Origin: Pedobacter ginsenosidimutans
Lineage (GTDB): Bacteria; Bacteroidota; Bacteroidia; Sphingobacteriales; Sphingobacteriaceae
Reading direction: 5' to 3'
Length of the DNA stretch: 64,000 nucleotides
Assembly (NCBI RefSeq): GCF_001442625.1
Contig: NZ_LMZQ01000018.1
Location: 1 to 64,000 of the forward strand
The notes under the pieces are model-generated. The model saw nothing but the letters and a program-made list of their open reading frames with translations. It did no database searches and had not been told where the DNA came from. Every line of letters starts with the position of its first letter. The first letter of the stretch is position 1. Positions 16,067-23,947 of this stretch are shown in pieces. The position numbers were made by a program, and so were the translations under genes.

Positions 16067-18151
16067 ATGAAAAAGATACTATTCTACTTTTTGTATTTAC
16101 TGTTACCATTTATCGCTTTTGCCCAAAAGCCATCTAAAGAACAAATGGAAGCGGACAAAAAGCGATTTGCAGAAGCTATGCAAAAACTCAATGAAAAGAC
16201 CTCTAAAATGGACCCTAAGGCCAAAAAGGGCTACGACAGTTTGCTCAATCAATATGGTATAGGGCAAAAGATGGACAATGCCATAAAACAGGTAAACAAA
16301 AGTCAGCCAACAAAAAGTGGCGGTGTTGCCAACGGTCTTATTCCTGCAAGAAACACCAAAGCCATTGCTGGTACACCTTCCAATGTAAATATGAGTGCAT
16401 TTATCGGCAATATAGGAAATACTACTTTTGCCGCTGTCTTGCCTGCTGCAAAAAATAAAGCCAGTGATATCTATAAAGACCTGAAAGGGAAAGGAGCAAA
16501 AACAGATGAAATGGGCAATGCCGCTGCAGCGTTGTGGATGGGTGGGCGAACGCAAATTGCATTGAGCTTGATGGCACAGGTATGTAAAGACGATGCCAAT
16601 AATACCGACAATTTAAATAACTATGCAGCGATGTTAACGATGATGGGAGCACCAGAAATGGCGATCCCTATTCTTAATAACCTCAATGGGCGGTTTAAAA
16701 AGAACAGTACCATTCTTAATAACCTGGGGCAGGCATGGTTTGCACTAGGGGAGATAGACAAATCAAAAAAATACCTGGACAGCACCTTGCTGATTGCTGC
16801 CGTCCATCCACAAGCCAACGAAACTCTTTGTCTGATAGCTGAGCACAAAGGTGATAAAGCAGCAGCGCTTGCCTATGCCAAAGCCGCATTTAAGCAGGGA
16901 AACACCGCATCAAGAAAAGACAAATTAAAACAATTAGGCTATACACCTGGAGCAGACGATTATACTGGTTTTCCTCGTACTAACAAAAGCGACGATCTAT
17001 TGAATCTCGGTAATTTTTCACCAATGGAATTTCCAAAATCTTATGCGGCAATGAAAATGTACGAAACGCAATGGAAACAGTTCAGAGTAGCTATTGATCA
17101 GGCAATAAAGCCCTTACAAAAACTTAGCGAAGAGTCAAATAAGCAAACGATCAAGCATTTGGAGGAGCAGCAAAAACAGTTGATCAACGTCATGAACAAA
17201 ACGTTGGCCAATCCTGGTTCAGTAAACCAAAGTAGTGCCATGCAAACTGTGGGTATACCCATGTTTTCGGAAAAAATGAATGCCAAAGAGAAAATAGTGC
17301 TGCAAAGCCTTCAGCTAAAAAAGGATAAGGTACTGCAAAAAATGGCCGATTTTACGAAAGGAGATGGTGCCACTTACAAAAAAGAGTATGAAGCCACTAT
17401 GAAAAAGATCAACGAAAGATGGAAGAACGTGGGAGAGGGTGGAACAGAAAATAATGAAGTGCTTTGCAACGAATCTATAAAAGCAGTAGATACTTACCTA
17501 AGTGCATACAATACAAAATCTGAGGAATTGTACAAAGAATATTTGGTGGCGCAAAAGCAGTTTTTGAATGAAATGGCTTATATATCATTGTACACTACTT
17601 ATCCCGAATTGATTCCTAGTATCAATGCTGGCCTAAAACAACAATGGTTAAAAGACCTGGCCTTTAAGGCCGAAGTGCTTCAGGTAAGTTACGGCTGTGC
17701 AAGTCCGGGTAAAATAAAAGAAGGTAAGCTTACTGAATTTAAAGATCCCAACTGCAATATCAATAGCGAATTTGGTAGTGCGAGGCTCGGCTTTACGATG
17801 ACGCTTACCTGCAGTGGCTTAACCACCACCGTTAATGCAGGTGTAATTAGCGGCACTTTAAATCAGGACCTGGATCATGCAGGTTTTGGCGATTCTTTTA
17901 AGAATTGCACAGTTAGCATTGGACCTAAAGTAAGTGCCGGTGGCAAATTGGGGCCATTACAGGCAAGCGTAAGCGCTGGTGTAGGTGCAGATATTGAAAT
18001 TGACAGAACAGGTGTAACCGATGTAGTGGTGGTTGCCGGTGCGGAAGCAGCAGCAGGAGTTGGTCCTGCTGGTGCAAGCGCAGGCATGGAAGGAAGAATG
18101 AGCCTTAATAGCGGCGCAGGTTCACTAAACGGAACAGGTATCTTTAAATAA
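16067..18151 (+). CDS. Exported TPR protein with glycine/alanine-rich C terminus
   Basis: The 694-residue protein has a signal peptide (cleavage near IAFAQ, residue 19), a lysine-rich helical start and TPR-like repeats over about 140-290 (ILNNLGQAWFALGEIDKSKKY is typical, quoted in part). Long charged helices probably forming coiled coil span about 330-500, and a C-terminal region from about 560 is rich in Gly, Ala and Ser with few charges. No enzyme motif. It lies five bases after the remnant and 14 bases before the next gene, so it belongs to the first transcription unit of the block. It could be a scaffold for the other exported proteins; this is inference. Confidence 0.7.
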   Translation: MKKILFYFLYLLLPFIAFAQKPSKEQMEADKKRFAEAMQKLNEKTSKMDPKAKKGYDSLLNQYGIGQKMDNAIKQVNKSQPTKSGGVANGLIPARNTKAIAGTPSNVNMSAFIGNIGNTTFAAVLPAAKNKASDIYKDLKGKGAKTDEMGNAAAALWMGGRTQIALSLMAQVCKDDANNTDNLNNYAAMLTMMGAPEMAIPILNNLNGRFKKNSTILNNLGQAWFALGEIDKSKKYLDSTLLIAAVHPQANETLCLIAEHKGDKAAALAYAKAAFKQGNTASRKDKLKQLGYTPGADDYTGFPRTNKSDDLLNLGNFSPMEFPKSYAAMKMYETQWKQFRVAIDQAIKPLQKLSEESNKQTIKHLEEQQKQLINVMNKTLANPGSVNQSSAMQTVGIPMFSEKMNAKEKIVLQSLQLKKDKVLQKMADFTKGDGATYKKEYEATMKKINERWKNVGEGGTENNEVLCNESIKAVDTYLSAYNTKSEELYKEYLVAQKQFLNEMAYISLYTTYPELIPSINAGLKQQWLKDLAFKAEVLQVSYGCASPGKIKEGKLTEFKDPNCNINSEFGSARLGFTMTLTCSGLTTTVNAGVISGTLNQDLDHAGFGDSFKNCTVSIGPKVSAGGKLGPLQASVSAGVGADIEIDRTGVTDVVVVAGAEAAAGVGPAGASAGMEGRMSLNSGAGSLNGTGIFK

Positions 18152-18165
18152 ATAAACAACAAACC

Positions 18166-19467
18166 ATGAAACAGTTTTTGATCTTTTCAGTAATGGTATT
18201 TGGGAGCATTACAGCTTTTTCGCAGGGAATAAAAAAAATAGCTGACCCATTAACACCCTGTGGTTCACGTGCAGATGTTGACGCTATGCCTGGTATTTAT
18301 ACCGACCATAATAATACAATATATGGATTTGCTTTAAAAGGTACAGCTGCCGAAAAAACTACGATGATGAAAAACCTCATCGCATCAGAAAAATTGGAGG
18401 AAGCCAGCCGTAAGGATTTTAAGTTGATGGGATGTGCCGCCAGGGTAAGTTTTGCCAGGCATGGCAGCAGCAATTACGGCAAAAATGTTTATGCCAGTTA
18501 TGGGTACAGCATGGGTGTATATGCTTTTGTCTGCAATGTGTCCCAACACGCCACCAAAATAGTAGATGAATACAGAACGGTTTTCAGGGTTGACTTCAAT
18601 CCCTCTATAATGCCGGGGGGCGTACATGCTGTAGGTACGGGTGAGTTTAATATGAAAAGTGGAAATCCGATGTACCAAATTCCCATACAAGCAAAAGCGG
18701 GTACCAACTTTGAAAAAGACAAAAGCAACAATCCCAGCCATGTATCGCAATATATTTCAGAAGCAACACTGATGGTTGCCCGCTCTGATAACTATAAAGA
18801 TTATCATAGCGATTTTTTAAAACTCAACAATGGCAATGGCTATGTTGAGCACTGGGAAATGGGCGGAAGGTATGATAATCACGGACCTAATTCGTATCAA
18901 TTTGTAGATCGTCGTTATTTCCTCACCAAACCGGGAGTGCCTTTACTGATCCCTGTTAGCCGCAAGCAATACCTGCAGGATATGCTGGAATATTTTGAAA
19001 TTGAAAAAGCCAATTTTGAGTATGACAACGCAGAAAAAATTAAAAATATAGTAAATAATACTTCTGAGTCTGCAAAAAGAACAATGGCCGCTTTGCAAGC
19101 AGACAAGCTTGCTTACCCCAGGATATATGAAGCAAAAAAAGCAAAAGTGAATGATCTGCTTATCAAACAAAAACCGGAATGGTTACAAAAGCCGGCAGTG
19201 GTAGACCAGGATAGATTGCTAAAAGATGCAAATAAAATCTTGGAAGCTTTGGGTAGGTTTTATGATGTAGAAGGAGAGTATAAAAGTGCCCTGTATGTTT
19301 TAAACCCAGCCTATTTTGTTTCCAATAACGGGCAGGCTGCAAAACCTTTGTTGATAGAAGTACAGTTTCGGTATGAAATCACTAAAGATTTTGGCTACTC
19401 TTCAAGGTTGTTTAACAATTGGGAAAAGAATTTTGATTTAGCTGCACTGAAAAAAATGCTGGAATAA
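18166..19467 (+). CDS. Exported protein of unknown function, paralogue A
   Basis: The 433-residue product has a signal peptide (cleavage near TAFSQ). It shares a scaffold with the next gene product: LMGCAARVSFA and the partner's LTGCVLKTSFA near residue 87, RRYFLTKPGVPLLIPVSRKQYL against TRTWYFTKPNTLLFMPVTRKEYL (both split here), and the endings NPAYF...NWEKNFDLAALKKML against NPDYF...TEHFDLDAVRNML. I recognise no family. The pair are therefore tandem paralogues. It starts 14 bases after the TPR gene; the spacing fits one operon. Confidence 0.65.
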   Translation: MKQFLIFSVMVFGSITAFSQGIKKIADPLTPCGSRADVDAMPGIYTDHNNTIYGFALKGTAAEKTTMMKNLIASEKLEEASRKDFKLMGCAARVSFARHGSSNYGKNVYASYGYSMGVYAFVCNVSQHATKIVDEYRTVFRVDFNPSIMPGGVHAVGTGEFNMKSGNPMYQIPIQAKAGTNFEKDKSNNPSHVSQYISEATLMVARSDNYKDYHSDFLKLNNGNGYVEHWEMGGRYDNHGPNSYQFVDRRYFLTKPGVPLLIPVSRKQYLQDMLEYFEIEKANFEYDNAEKIKNIVNNTSESAKRTMAALQADKLAYPRIYEAKKAKVNDLLIKQKPEWLQKPAVVDQDRLLKDANKILEALGRFYDVEGEYKSALYVLNPAYFVSNNGQAAKPLLIEVQFRYEITKDFGYSSRLFNNWEKNFDLAALKKMLE

Positions 19468-19525
19468 TTTTAAGCACTTGATCTATATACTTATCACTAA
19501 ATAATTCAAAGATAAATTCTCTTTC

Positions 19526-20797
19526 ATGAAGCGAATATTTATGCTGGCCATCAGCAGTATATTTTTATTGAACACTGCATTTGCACAAACATGTTCCTCA
19601 TCAGAGGAATTATTGACCGTGCCTGGAACACAGGTTGATGCTGCCCATTGCGAATGGCCGCAACAGAAAGCACATTGGTTCGATCAGTTGCCTACTGCAG
19701 CGAATAAAAATGCAGCCACTAATCTTTTAACAAAGATTGAAACGCTGGAGAAGGAAAGCAGAAAAAGTTTTAGTCTTACGGGTTGTGTGTTGAAAACAAG
19801 TTTCGCTACGCCTCCCAATGCAAAGATGGTCTATGGAAAAAATACGTTGTTAAGTTATGATCTCAATTTAGGGTGCTATGAATATTTCTGTGCAAAGAAT
19901 CAATTGCATGTGAATGAAGAATATTCGATAGTGTTTAGGGCTTATGTGAACCGTTTTACGGGTATTGATAAAGCTTATACGTTTGCCGATGATTATCCTT
20001 ACTATGAAACATACAATAAATACAATGGGAAATTTATTGCATTGTGCGACTTCATCAGAATGGATAATAAGAATGTCAACAATGGAAAAGGCTACTACCA
20101 GGATATTCCTGAATCATCTGTAAAGCCTGGCAACAGAAGTACTTTCATCACTCGTACATGGTATTTCACAAAGCCTAATACATTATTGTTTATGCCTGTA
20201 ACACGTAAAGAATATTTAGAAGCATTATTGGTTTACTATGATAGAGAAGGATTGTTTATAGCAGATAAAATAAAAGAAATTGAAAAAGTATCTGCCGGCA
20301 TGATGAAGAATCAACAAAAGTATCCACAGCTATATGAGGATGGGAGGAAAAATTTTGTAATTAAAAAAGCATATTACCCCGATTGGCAACAAAGAATAGC
20401 TACAAAGAAAATAATCGTTCAAAAAGCATTGAAAGATAATACGGCGCAATGGTTAGCAATGGCTGCGGTGGTAAAACCTAAAATAGAAAATTACAGGTGG
20501 AAGAATTTTTATGGCACAGGGCCAAAAGATTATGTTGAGATAGAAGTCTATTATACAGACTCACAAGGCGATGCAGAAGCAACTGGTTCATTTACTTTTA
20601 GTGGATTTTGGGATGATAAGGGAGGAGCAACTTTATATAAATACAATCCTGATTATTTTATAGGCGCTGAAAAAAAACCTGCTGATCCATACATGATCCA
20701 GTTGTCATACAGGTATATCAATACTAAGCTGGGAAAAGATCTTGTAAATAATTTTACGGAGCATTTTGATCTTGATGCTGTAAGGAATATGTTATAA
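19526..20797 (+). CDS. Exported protein of unknown function, paralogue B
   Basis: The 423-residue protein has a signal peptide (MKRIFMLAISSIFLLNTAFAQ region) and is a divergent tandem paralogue of the product at 18166-19467 (shared GC..TSFA, PV(S/T)RK(Q/E)YL and NP.YF motifs and the same final leucine-rich ending). Conserved cysteines near the N terminus (TCSS, HCEW, TGCV, GCYEYFC) suggest disulfides in an exported protein. The gap of 58 bases before it shows no palindromic operator. It ends 1 base before the second operator-promoter region, so it is probably the last gene of unit 1. Function unknown. Confidence 0.65.
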   Translation: MKRIFMLAISSIFLLNTAFAQTCSSSEELLTVPGTQVDAAHCEWPQQKAHWFDQLPTAANKNAATNLLTKIETLEKESRKSFSLTGCVLKTSFATPPNAKMVYGKNTLLSYDLNLGCYEYFCAKNQLHVNEEYSIVFRAYVNRFTGIDKAYTFADDYPYYETYNKYNGKFIALCDFIRMDNKNVNNGKGYYQDIPESSVKPGNRSTFITRTWYFTKPNTLLFMPVTRKEYLEALLVYYDREGLFIADKIKEIEKVSAGMMKNQQKYPQLYEDGRKNFVIKKAYYPDWQQRIATKKIIVQKALKDNTAQWLAMAAVVKPKIENYRWKNFYGTGPKDYVEIEVYYTDSQGDAEATGSFTFSGFWDDKGGATLYKYNPDYFIGAEKKPADPYMIQLSYRYINTKLGKDLVNNFTEHFDLDAVRNML

Positions 20798-20798
20798 A

Positions 20799-20847
20799 AA
20801 TCATCTTTTTTAACGATTGATTACCCTTGCCACTCAAATTACTTTTA
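20799..20847 (+). promoter_or_regulatory. Operator-promoter 2 of the TPR-kinase block
   Basis: The palindrome AATCAT-N8-ACGATT (20799-20818) overlaps a -33 TTG (20817-20819). The -7 TACTTTTA follows after exactly 20 bases (20840-20847), 18 bases before the ATG at 20866. One base of the right arm differs from copies 1 and 3 (ACGATT for ATGATT). The spacing is identical in all three copies. Confidence 0.75.
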
Positions 20848-20865
20848 ACCTATAAAATTTAAACT

Positions 20866-21966
20866 ATGAAAAAGATATTTATTTTATCGCTATTCATTGT
20901 AGGTGCAACGGTAGCAAATGCGCAAATTCGTGATCGCAACGAAAACCAGAATATTTTTATAAGACCCACAAAAGAACTAAGTATAACCTCAACAAGCAAA
21001 CATGATGAACTTTTAAAACAGCTTACCTCGATAATGCAGCCTGTTGTTGATAAACTTAAGGAACGCATGGAAGCCAATCCCGAAACATACAAAGCTTATC
21101 AGGAAAATGTTAAAAGTGTAAGCAGCCTGAAAACAATGGAAGAAAAGCAGGCTAAGGTTGCTCAGATTGCTAAAGCCTATTATTCCTTTATTAAAAAGAT
21201 TTGGACGGAGGCGAAAATAGACGAGCCATCTTACCAGCAGAAAATTCGGGAAGTGTTTCCAGATGATGTAAAGAGGAGTATCCAGTTTGGCGAGTTTCTT
21301 ACGTTTCAGTATGAAAAAGCTAAACCAGTAGCGCCATATACTCCAGGAGGATCTACTCCAAACCCAACAAATCCGCCTGTAATAAGTAAACCGGTTGATC
21401 CTAATCCTATTATTTGTGTAGATGAGAATACTACGGCCACTCCACTTTTTGATCCACTAAAATCGGGAGTTGGGTCGTGTAACCATTATTTTTACGGATC
21501 GAATAATAGTGCATATCCTAATACAATTAAAACCGTAGCTGATGCTCAAGGGCCATGGGGTAGCTATTCAGATGCAGCTATAACAATTGATAGGTTTAGT
21601 ATCCCTGGTACGTTTCCGTTTGATTCACGAGGCCTTAAGGCATCAAAGGATTACCACTGGAAAGCTTCGGCATATACCATTTCGGTATTGGGGTGTGCCA
21701 TAACTTATTATTATGAAACACCTTTTTTTGCCTCGGCACTCAAAGACTGGCAAACTGAAATTTGTATTTGTGCGCCTGCCACTTTTATGCTGTTCTCCAA
21801 TAAAAATGTAGATAAACAATTTGTTAACCAAGGACATAAAGGGACTGGTAATCTGATGGGGTTCGGACTTGGATCTGGAGTAATTGCTGGTGCAAGTGGA
21901 TTGGCTTTTGCGGGAGGAGAATCAAGCGTGCAAAGCAAAAAATGGGAGCTTTGTGAAACACCATAA
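20866..21966 (+). CDS. Exported protein of unknown function with Pro-rich linker
   Basis: The 366-residue protein has nearly the same signal peptide as the CARDB-like protein at 13357 (MKKIFILSLFIVGATVANAQ). Residues about 40-155 are helical and charged. A linker with GGSTPNPTNPPVISKP (about 160-180) leads to a C-terminal domain with cysteines (ICVDE, VGSCNHYF, LGCAITYYYE, ICICAP) that may form disulfides. The end is glycine-rich (GFGLGSGVIAGASG). No known family recognised. It heads the second transcription unit, which continues with the lysine-rich repeat protein and the two SET-domain genes. Confidence 0.65.
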   Translation: MKKIFILSLFIVGATVANAQIRDRNENQNIFIRPTKELSITSTSKHDELLKQLTSIMQPVVDKLKERMEANPETYKAYQENVKSVSSLKTMEEKQAKVAQIAKAYYSFIKKIWTEAKIDEPSYQQKIREVFPDDVKRSIQFGEFLTFQYEKAKPVAPYTPGGSTPNPTNPPVISKPVDPNPIICVDENTTATPLFDPLKSGVGSCNHYFYGSNNSAYPNTIKTVADAQGPWGSYSDAAITIDRFSIPGTFPFDSRGLKASKDYHWKASAYTISVLGCAITYYYETPFFASALKDWQTEICICAPATFMLFSNKNVDKQFVNQGHKGTGNLMGFGLGSGVIAGASGLAFAGGESSVQSKKWELCETP

Positions 21967-21977
21967 ATACATGTAAT

Positions 21978-22445
21978 ATGAAAAAGATAATTTCTGTTTT
22001 AGGCTCATTGCTGTTGATGACAGCAGTTAAAGCACAAACTGTTGCGGTTAAAAAAGAAACCATAAATCCAGGTAGTAAAGCTACCAGTACTTCTACTCCA
22101 CTAAAAGACCCGAAAGCAGCTGCTACTGATCCCAAAAAGGAGGCAGAGGCTAAGGCAGCGGCCGAAAGAGCGGCAAAAGACGCTAAAATTGCACAGCAGG
22201 TTGATCCTAAAACGATTCCTGTAAAAGATCCAAAGGCAACTGCTACTGATCCTAAAAAGGAAGAGGCCGCTAGAGTGGCCGCAGAAAGAGCTGCCAAGGA
22301 TGCCAAAATTGCTCAGCAAGTTGATCCTAAGACTTTACCTGCAAAAGATCCGAAGGCAGTAGGTTATGATCCTAAAAAAGAAGCTGAAGCTAAAGCAGCA
22401 GCGGAAAGAGCGATCAAAGATGTTAAGATATTACACAAAGGCTAA
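21978..22445 (+). CDS. Exported lysine/alanine-rich repeat protein (three 40-residue repeats)
   Basis: The 155-residue product has a signal peptide (cleavage near VKAQ, residue 20) and then three tandem repeats of 40 residues that begin KDPKA and contain DPKKE, AAERA.KDAKIAQQVDPKT. Lys, Ala, Asp and Glu dominate, predicting long helices. No cysteine or lipobox. The gene follows 20866-21966 by 11 bases and its stop overlaps the first SET-domain start by one base (TAATG), so it is translationally coupled to two putative lysine methyltransferases. The regularly spaced lysines make it the obvious candidate substrate; this is inference. Its N terminus resembles the small protein at 23660. Confidence 0.75.
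   Translation: MKKIISVLGSLLLMTAVKAQTVAVKKETINPGSKATSTSTPLKDPKAAATDPKKEAEAKAAAERAAKDAKIAQQVDPKTIPVKDPKATATDPKKEEAARVAAERAAKDAKIAQQVDPKTLPAKDPKAVGYDPKKEAEAKAAAERAIKDVKILHKG
22104..22442 (+). repeat. Three in-frame tandem repeats of exactly 120 bp
   Basis: Units start at 22104, 22224 and 22344, each opening with the codons for KDPKA; the third is cut short by the stop. They encode the 40-residue repeats of the lysine-rich protein. Synonymous differences between units show that they are not a very recent duplication. Confidence 0.9.
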
Positions 22446-22858
22446 TGCTATTCAATAAAAATATTGATCAGTCCCAGTACATTGAAGTTAAGGAAAGCCC
22501 GCTTCATGGACGAGGTGTATTTGCCAAAAGTAAAATAAGGAAAGGAAATTTGATAGAACGGGCTCCCATTATTTTCTTATCAAATGAAGAAAAACAAACC
22601 TTAAGGTTTACCAAACTTTTCCATTATTACTTTTTGCTTGGCAATGCCGAGAAACAGGCTGCATTTGGTTTTGGCTATGCTTCGTTTTACAATCATTCGC
22701 CTGAAGCAAATGCCTTTTACACATTCTCCCGAAAGAAAAATACCCTTAATATCTATGCTTACCAAACAATTGAAGCGGGTAGTGAGGTAACTATTAATTA
22801 CAATGGTAAGCCAGACGATAAGAGCGAAGTCTATTTTCCCAATCCGGATGAACCATGA
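22445..22858 (+). CDS. SET-domain protein, putative lysine methyltransferase 1
   Basis: The 137-residue protein is a bare SET domain without signal peptide. It has SPLHGRGVFA (18-27), the NHS motif with SPEANA (83-90, cofactor and knot region) and EVTINYNG with the catalytic-type Tyr119. SET domains transfer methyl groups from S-adenosylmethionine to protein lysines. At this length it resembles small bacterial SET proteins. It overlaps the lysine-rich repeat gene by one base and the second SET gene by four (ATGA), so all three are made together. The cytoplasmic location means any modification of the exported repeat protein would occur before export. Confidence 0.85.
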   Translation: MLFNKNIDQSQYIEVKESPLHGRGVFAKSKIRKGNLIERAPIIFLSNEEKQTLRFTKLFHYYFLLGNAEKQAAFGFGYASFYNHSPEANAFYTFSRKKNTLNIYAYQTIEAGSEVTINYNGKPDDKSEVYFPNPDEP

Positions 22859-23250
22859 AGAAATTGCTGTATTTAAAAACCATAAAGGGAAAAGGAAGGG
22901 GAGTTTTTTGCAATACAGACATCGCCAAAGGAGAAACTATAGAAGTTTGTCCGGTGATCATTATCCCTGCTGAAGAATTTGCGGCCTTAAGCGCTACACC
23001 TCTTATGGACTATAGCTTTTATTTTATTAAAGAAGAAAATATGCTGGCGCTAACAATGGGTTTCGGCTCCATGTATAACCATAAGCAATATCCCAATGCT
23101 GTATATATACTTAACAGGGAAGAAAGACAAATGCTATTTATCGCTCACGAAAATATCAAGGCACATACAGAAATATGTATTAATTATGGCGGTGAGTATG
23201 GCATAGATTATCATAAATGGTTTACAGATAGGGGTATCGACCCCATTTGA
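22855..23250 (+). CDS. SET-domain protein, putative lysine methyltransferase 2
   Basis: The 131-residue product is a second SET domain, divergent from the first: KGKGRGVFC (11-19), YNHKQYPNA (74-82) and EICINYGGEYG with Tyr111. No signal peptide. The start ATG overlaps the stop of the first SET gene (ATGA). Both proteins keep the RG.F, N-H and final Tyr positions expected for activity, but one reads NHS and the other NHK at the central motif, so their substrates or product specificity may differ. It ends the second unit; operator-promoter 3 begins 8 bases later. Confidence 0.83.
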   Translation: MKKLLYLKTIKGKGRGVFCNTDIAKGETIEVCPVIIIPAEEFAALSATPLMDYSFYFIKEENMLALTMGFGSMYNHKQYPNAVYILNREERQMLFIAHENIKAHTEICINYGGEYGIDYHKWFTDRGIDPI

Positions 23251-23257
23251 TCAAAAA

Positions 23258-23306
23258 AATCATCTTTTTTAATGATTGACCAGTATAGCTGCTGTGGTTA
23301 ATTTTA
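23258..23306 (+). promoter_or_regulatory. Operator-promoter 3 of the TPR-kinase block
   Basis: The palindrome AATCAT-N8-ATGATT (23258-23277) overlaps a -33 TTG (23276-23278). After exactly 20 bases comes the -7 TAATTTTA (23299-23306), 16 bases before the ATG at 23323. It starts the third and last unit. Confidence 0.75.
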
Positions 23307-23322
23307 TTAGAAAAAAGAAAAT

Positions 23323-23634
23323 ATGAAAAAAGTAATTTTTATCCTTTTCCTTACCCTTGGCGTAGGAGGGATAGCACAGGCACAGGTATTGCGTAAACTC
23401 AAAGAAAAAGCAAAAACTGCGACGACAAACTCAGTTGACCGATCAACCGATAAAGCTGTGGATCAGGCTATAAATAAAACGGCCGACAATGTTACCGACA
23501 AAGCAATAAACAAAGTCGGTGAAAAACTGAATAACCTATTTAAAAAGAAAAATAAAAAACGCCTTGATACTATCCCGGCTACAGTTCCTGATTCAAATAA
23601 AACTGCCATCAAGCCTAAGAACCAGAACAAATAA
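23323..23634 (+). CDS. Small exported lysine-rich protein
   Basis: The 103-residue protein has a signal peptide (to about IAQAQ, residue 21). The mature part is lysine-rich and helical with a quasi-repeat: VDRSTDKAVDQAINK, then TADNVTDKAINKVGEK, then LFKKKNKKR. It has no cysteine and no recognised domain. It is transcribed from operator-promoter 3, so the same regulator probably controls it. Its composition (Lys, Asn, Asp, Ala, Thr) resembles the repeat protein at 21978 and the following gene, which suggests a set of small basic exported proteins. Function unknown. Confidence 0.65.
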   Translation: MKKVIFILFLTLGVGGIAQAQVLRKLKEKAKTATTNSVDRSTDKAVDQAINKTADNVTDKAINKVGEKLNNLFKKKNKKRLDTIPATVPDSNKTAIKPKNQNK

Positions 23635-23659
23635 GTTTACCTCATAAAAACAGGAAATT

Positions 23660-23896
23660 ATGAAAAAGATCTTGACCCTCTTAAGTGCCCTGTTAATCGT
23701 AACAGGCCTTAAAGCGCAAAAAACGGCAGGGCAAAAGGAAACAGTAAAACCAAAAGCCGATACATTTGCCAAAAGTAGTATTGATAAACAATCCAATAAA
23801 AAGGAGGTGAAAATTACTCGTGCAATCAAATATGCACCGGCTTCAAAAGTTGCTCCTGTATCAACAAAAGCTGTCAAAGTTGCTCCTGTAAATTAG
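23660..23896 (+). CDS. Small exported lysine-rich protein, related to the repeat protein
   Basis: The 78-residue product starts MKKILTLLSALLIVTGLKAQ, similar to the signal peptide of the repeat protein at 21978, and continues with QKETVKPKAD where that protein has KKETINPGSK. The mature part is short, basic and ends with a doubled motif (SKVAPVSTKAVKVAPVN). There is no cysteine or domain. It lies 25 bases after the previous gene and is the last gene before the second 69-bp direct repeat. It looks like a relative of the repeat protein that lacks the repeats. Confidence 0.6.
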   Translation: MKKILTLLSALLIVTGLKAQKTAGQKETVKPKADTFAKSSIDKQSNKKEVKITRAIKYAPASKVAPVSTKAVKVAPVN

Positions 23897-23947
23897 TATA
23901 CTGCAAATTTATATAAAAAAATATAAGGTTGATTATTCTTCCAGAGC

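Noticed and set aside
16103..16555. Minus-strand frame of 150 codons inside the TPR protein gene
   Set aside because: Cysteine- and phenylalanine-rich antisense product of a real gene; no start context or domain.
21824..22306. Long minus-strand frame opposite the lysine-rich repeat gene, rich in Ala, Ser and Leu
   Set aside because: It is the antisense of a repetitive lysine/alanine-rich coding region, which by codon bias tends to be open on the other strand. The plus-strand gene has a signal peptide and tight neighbours.
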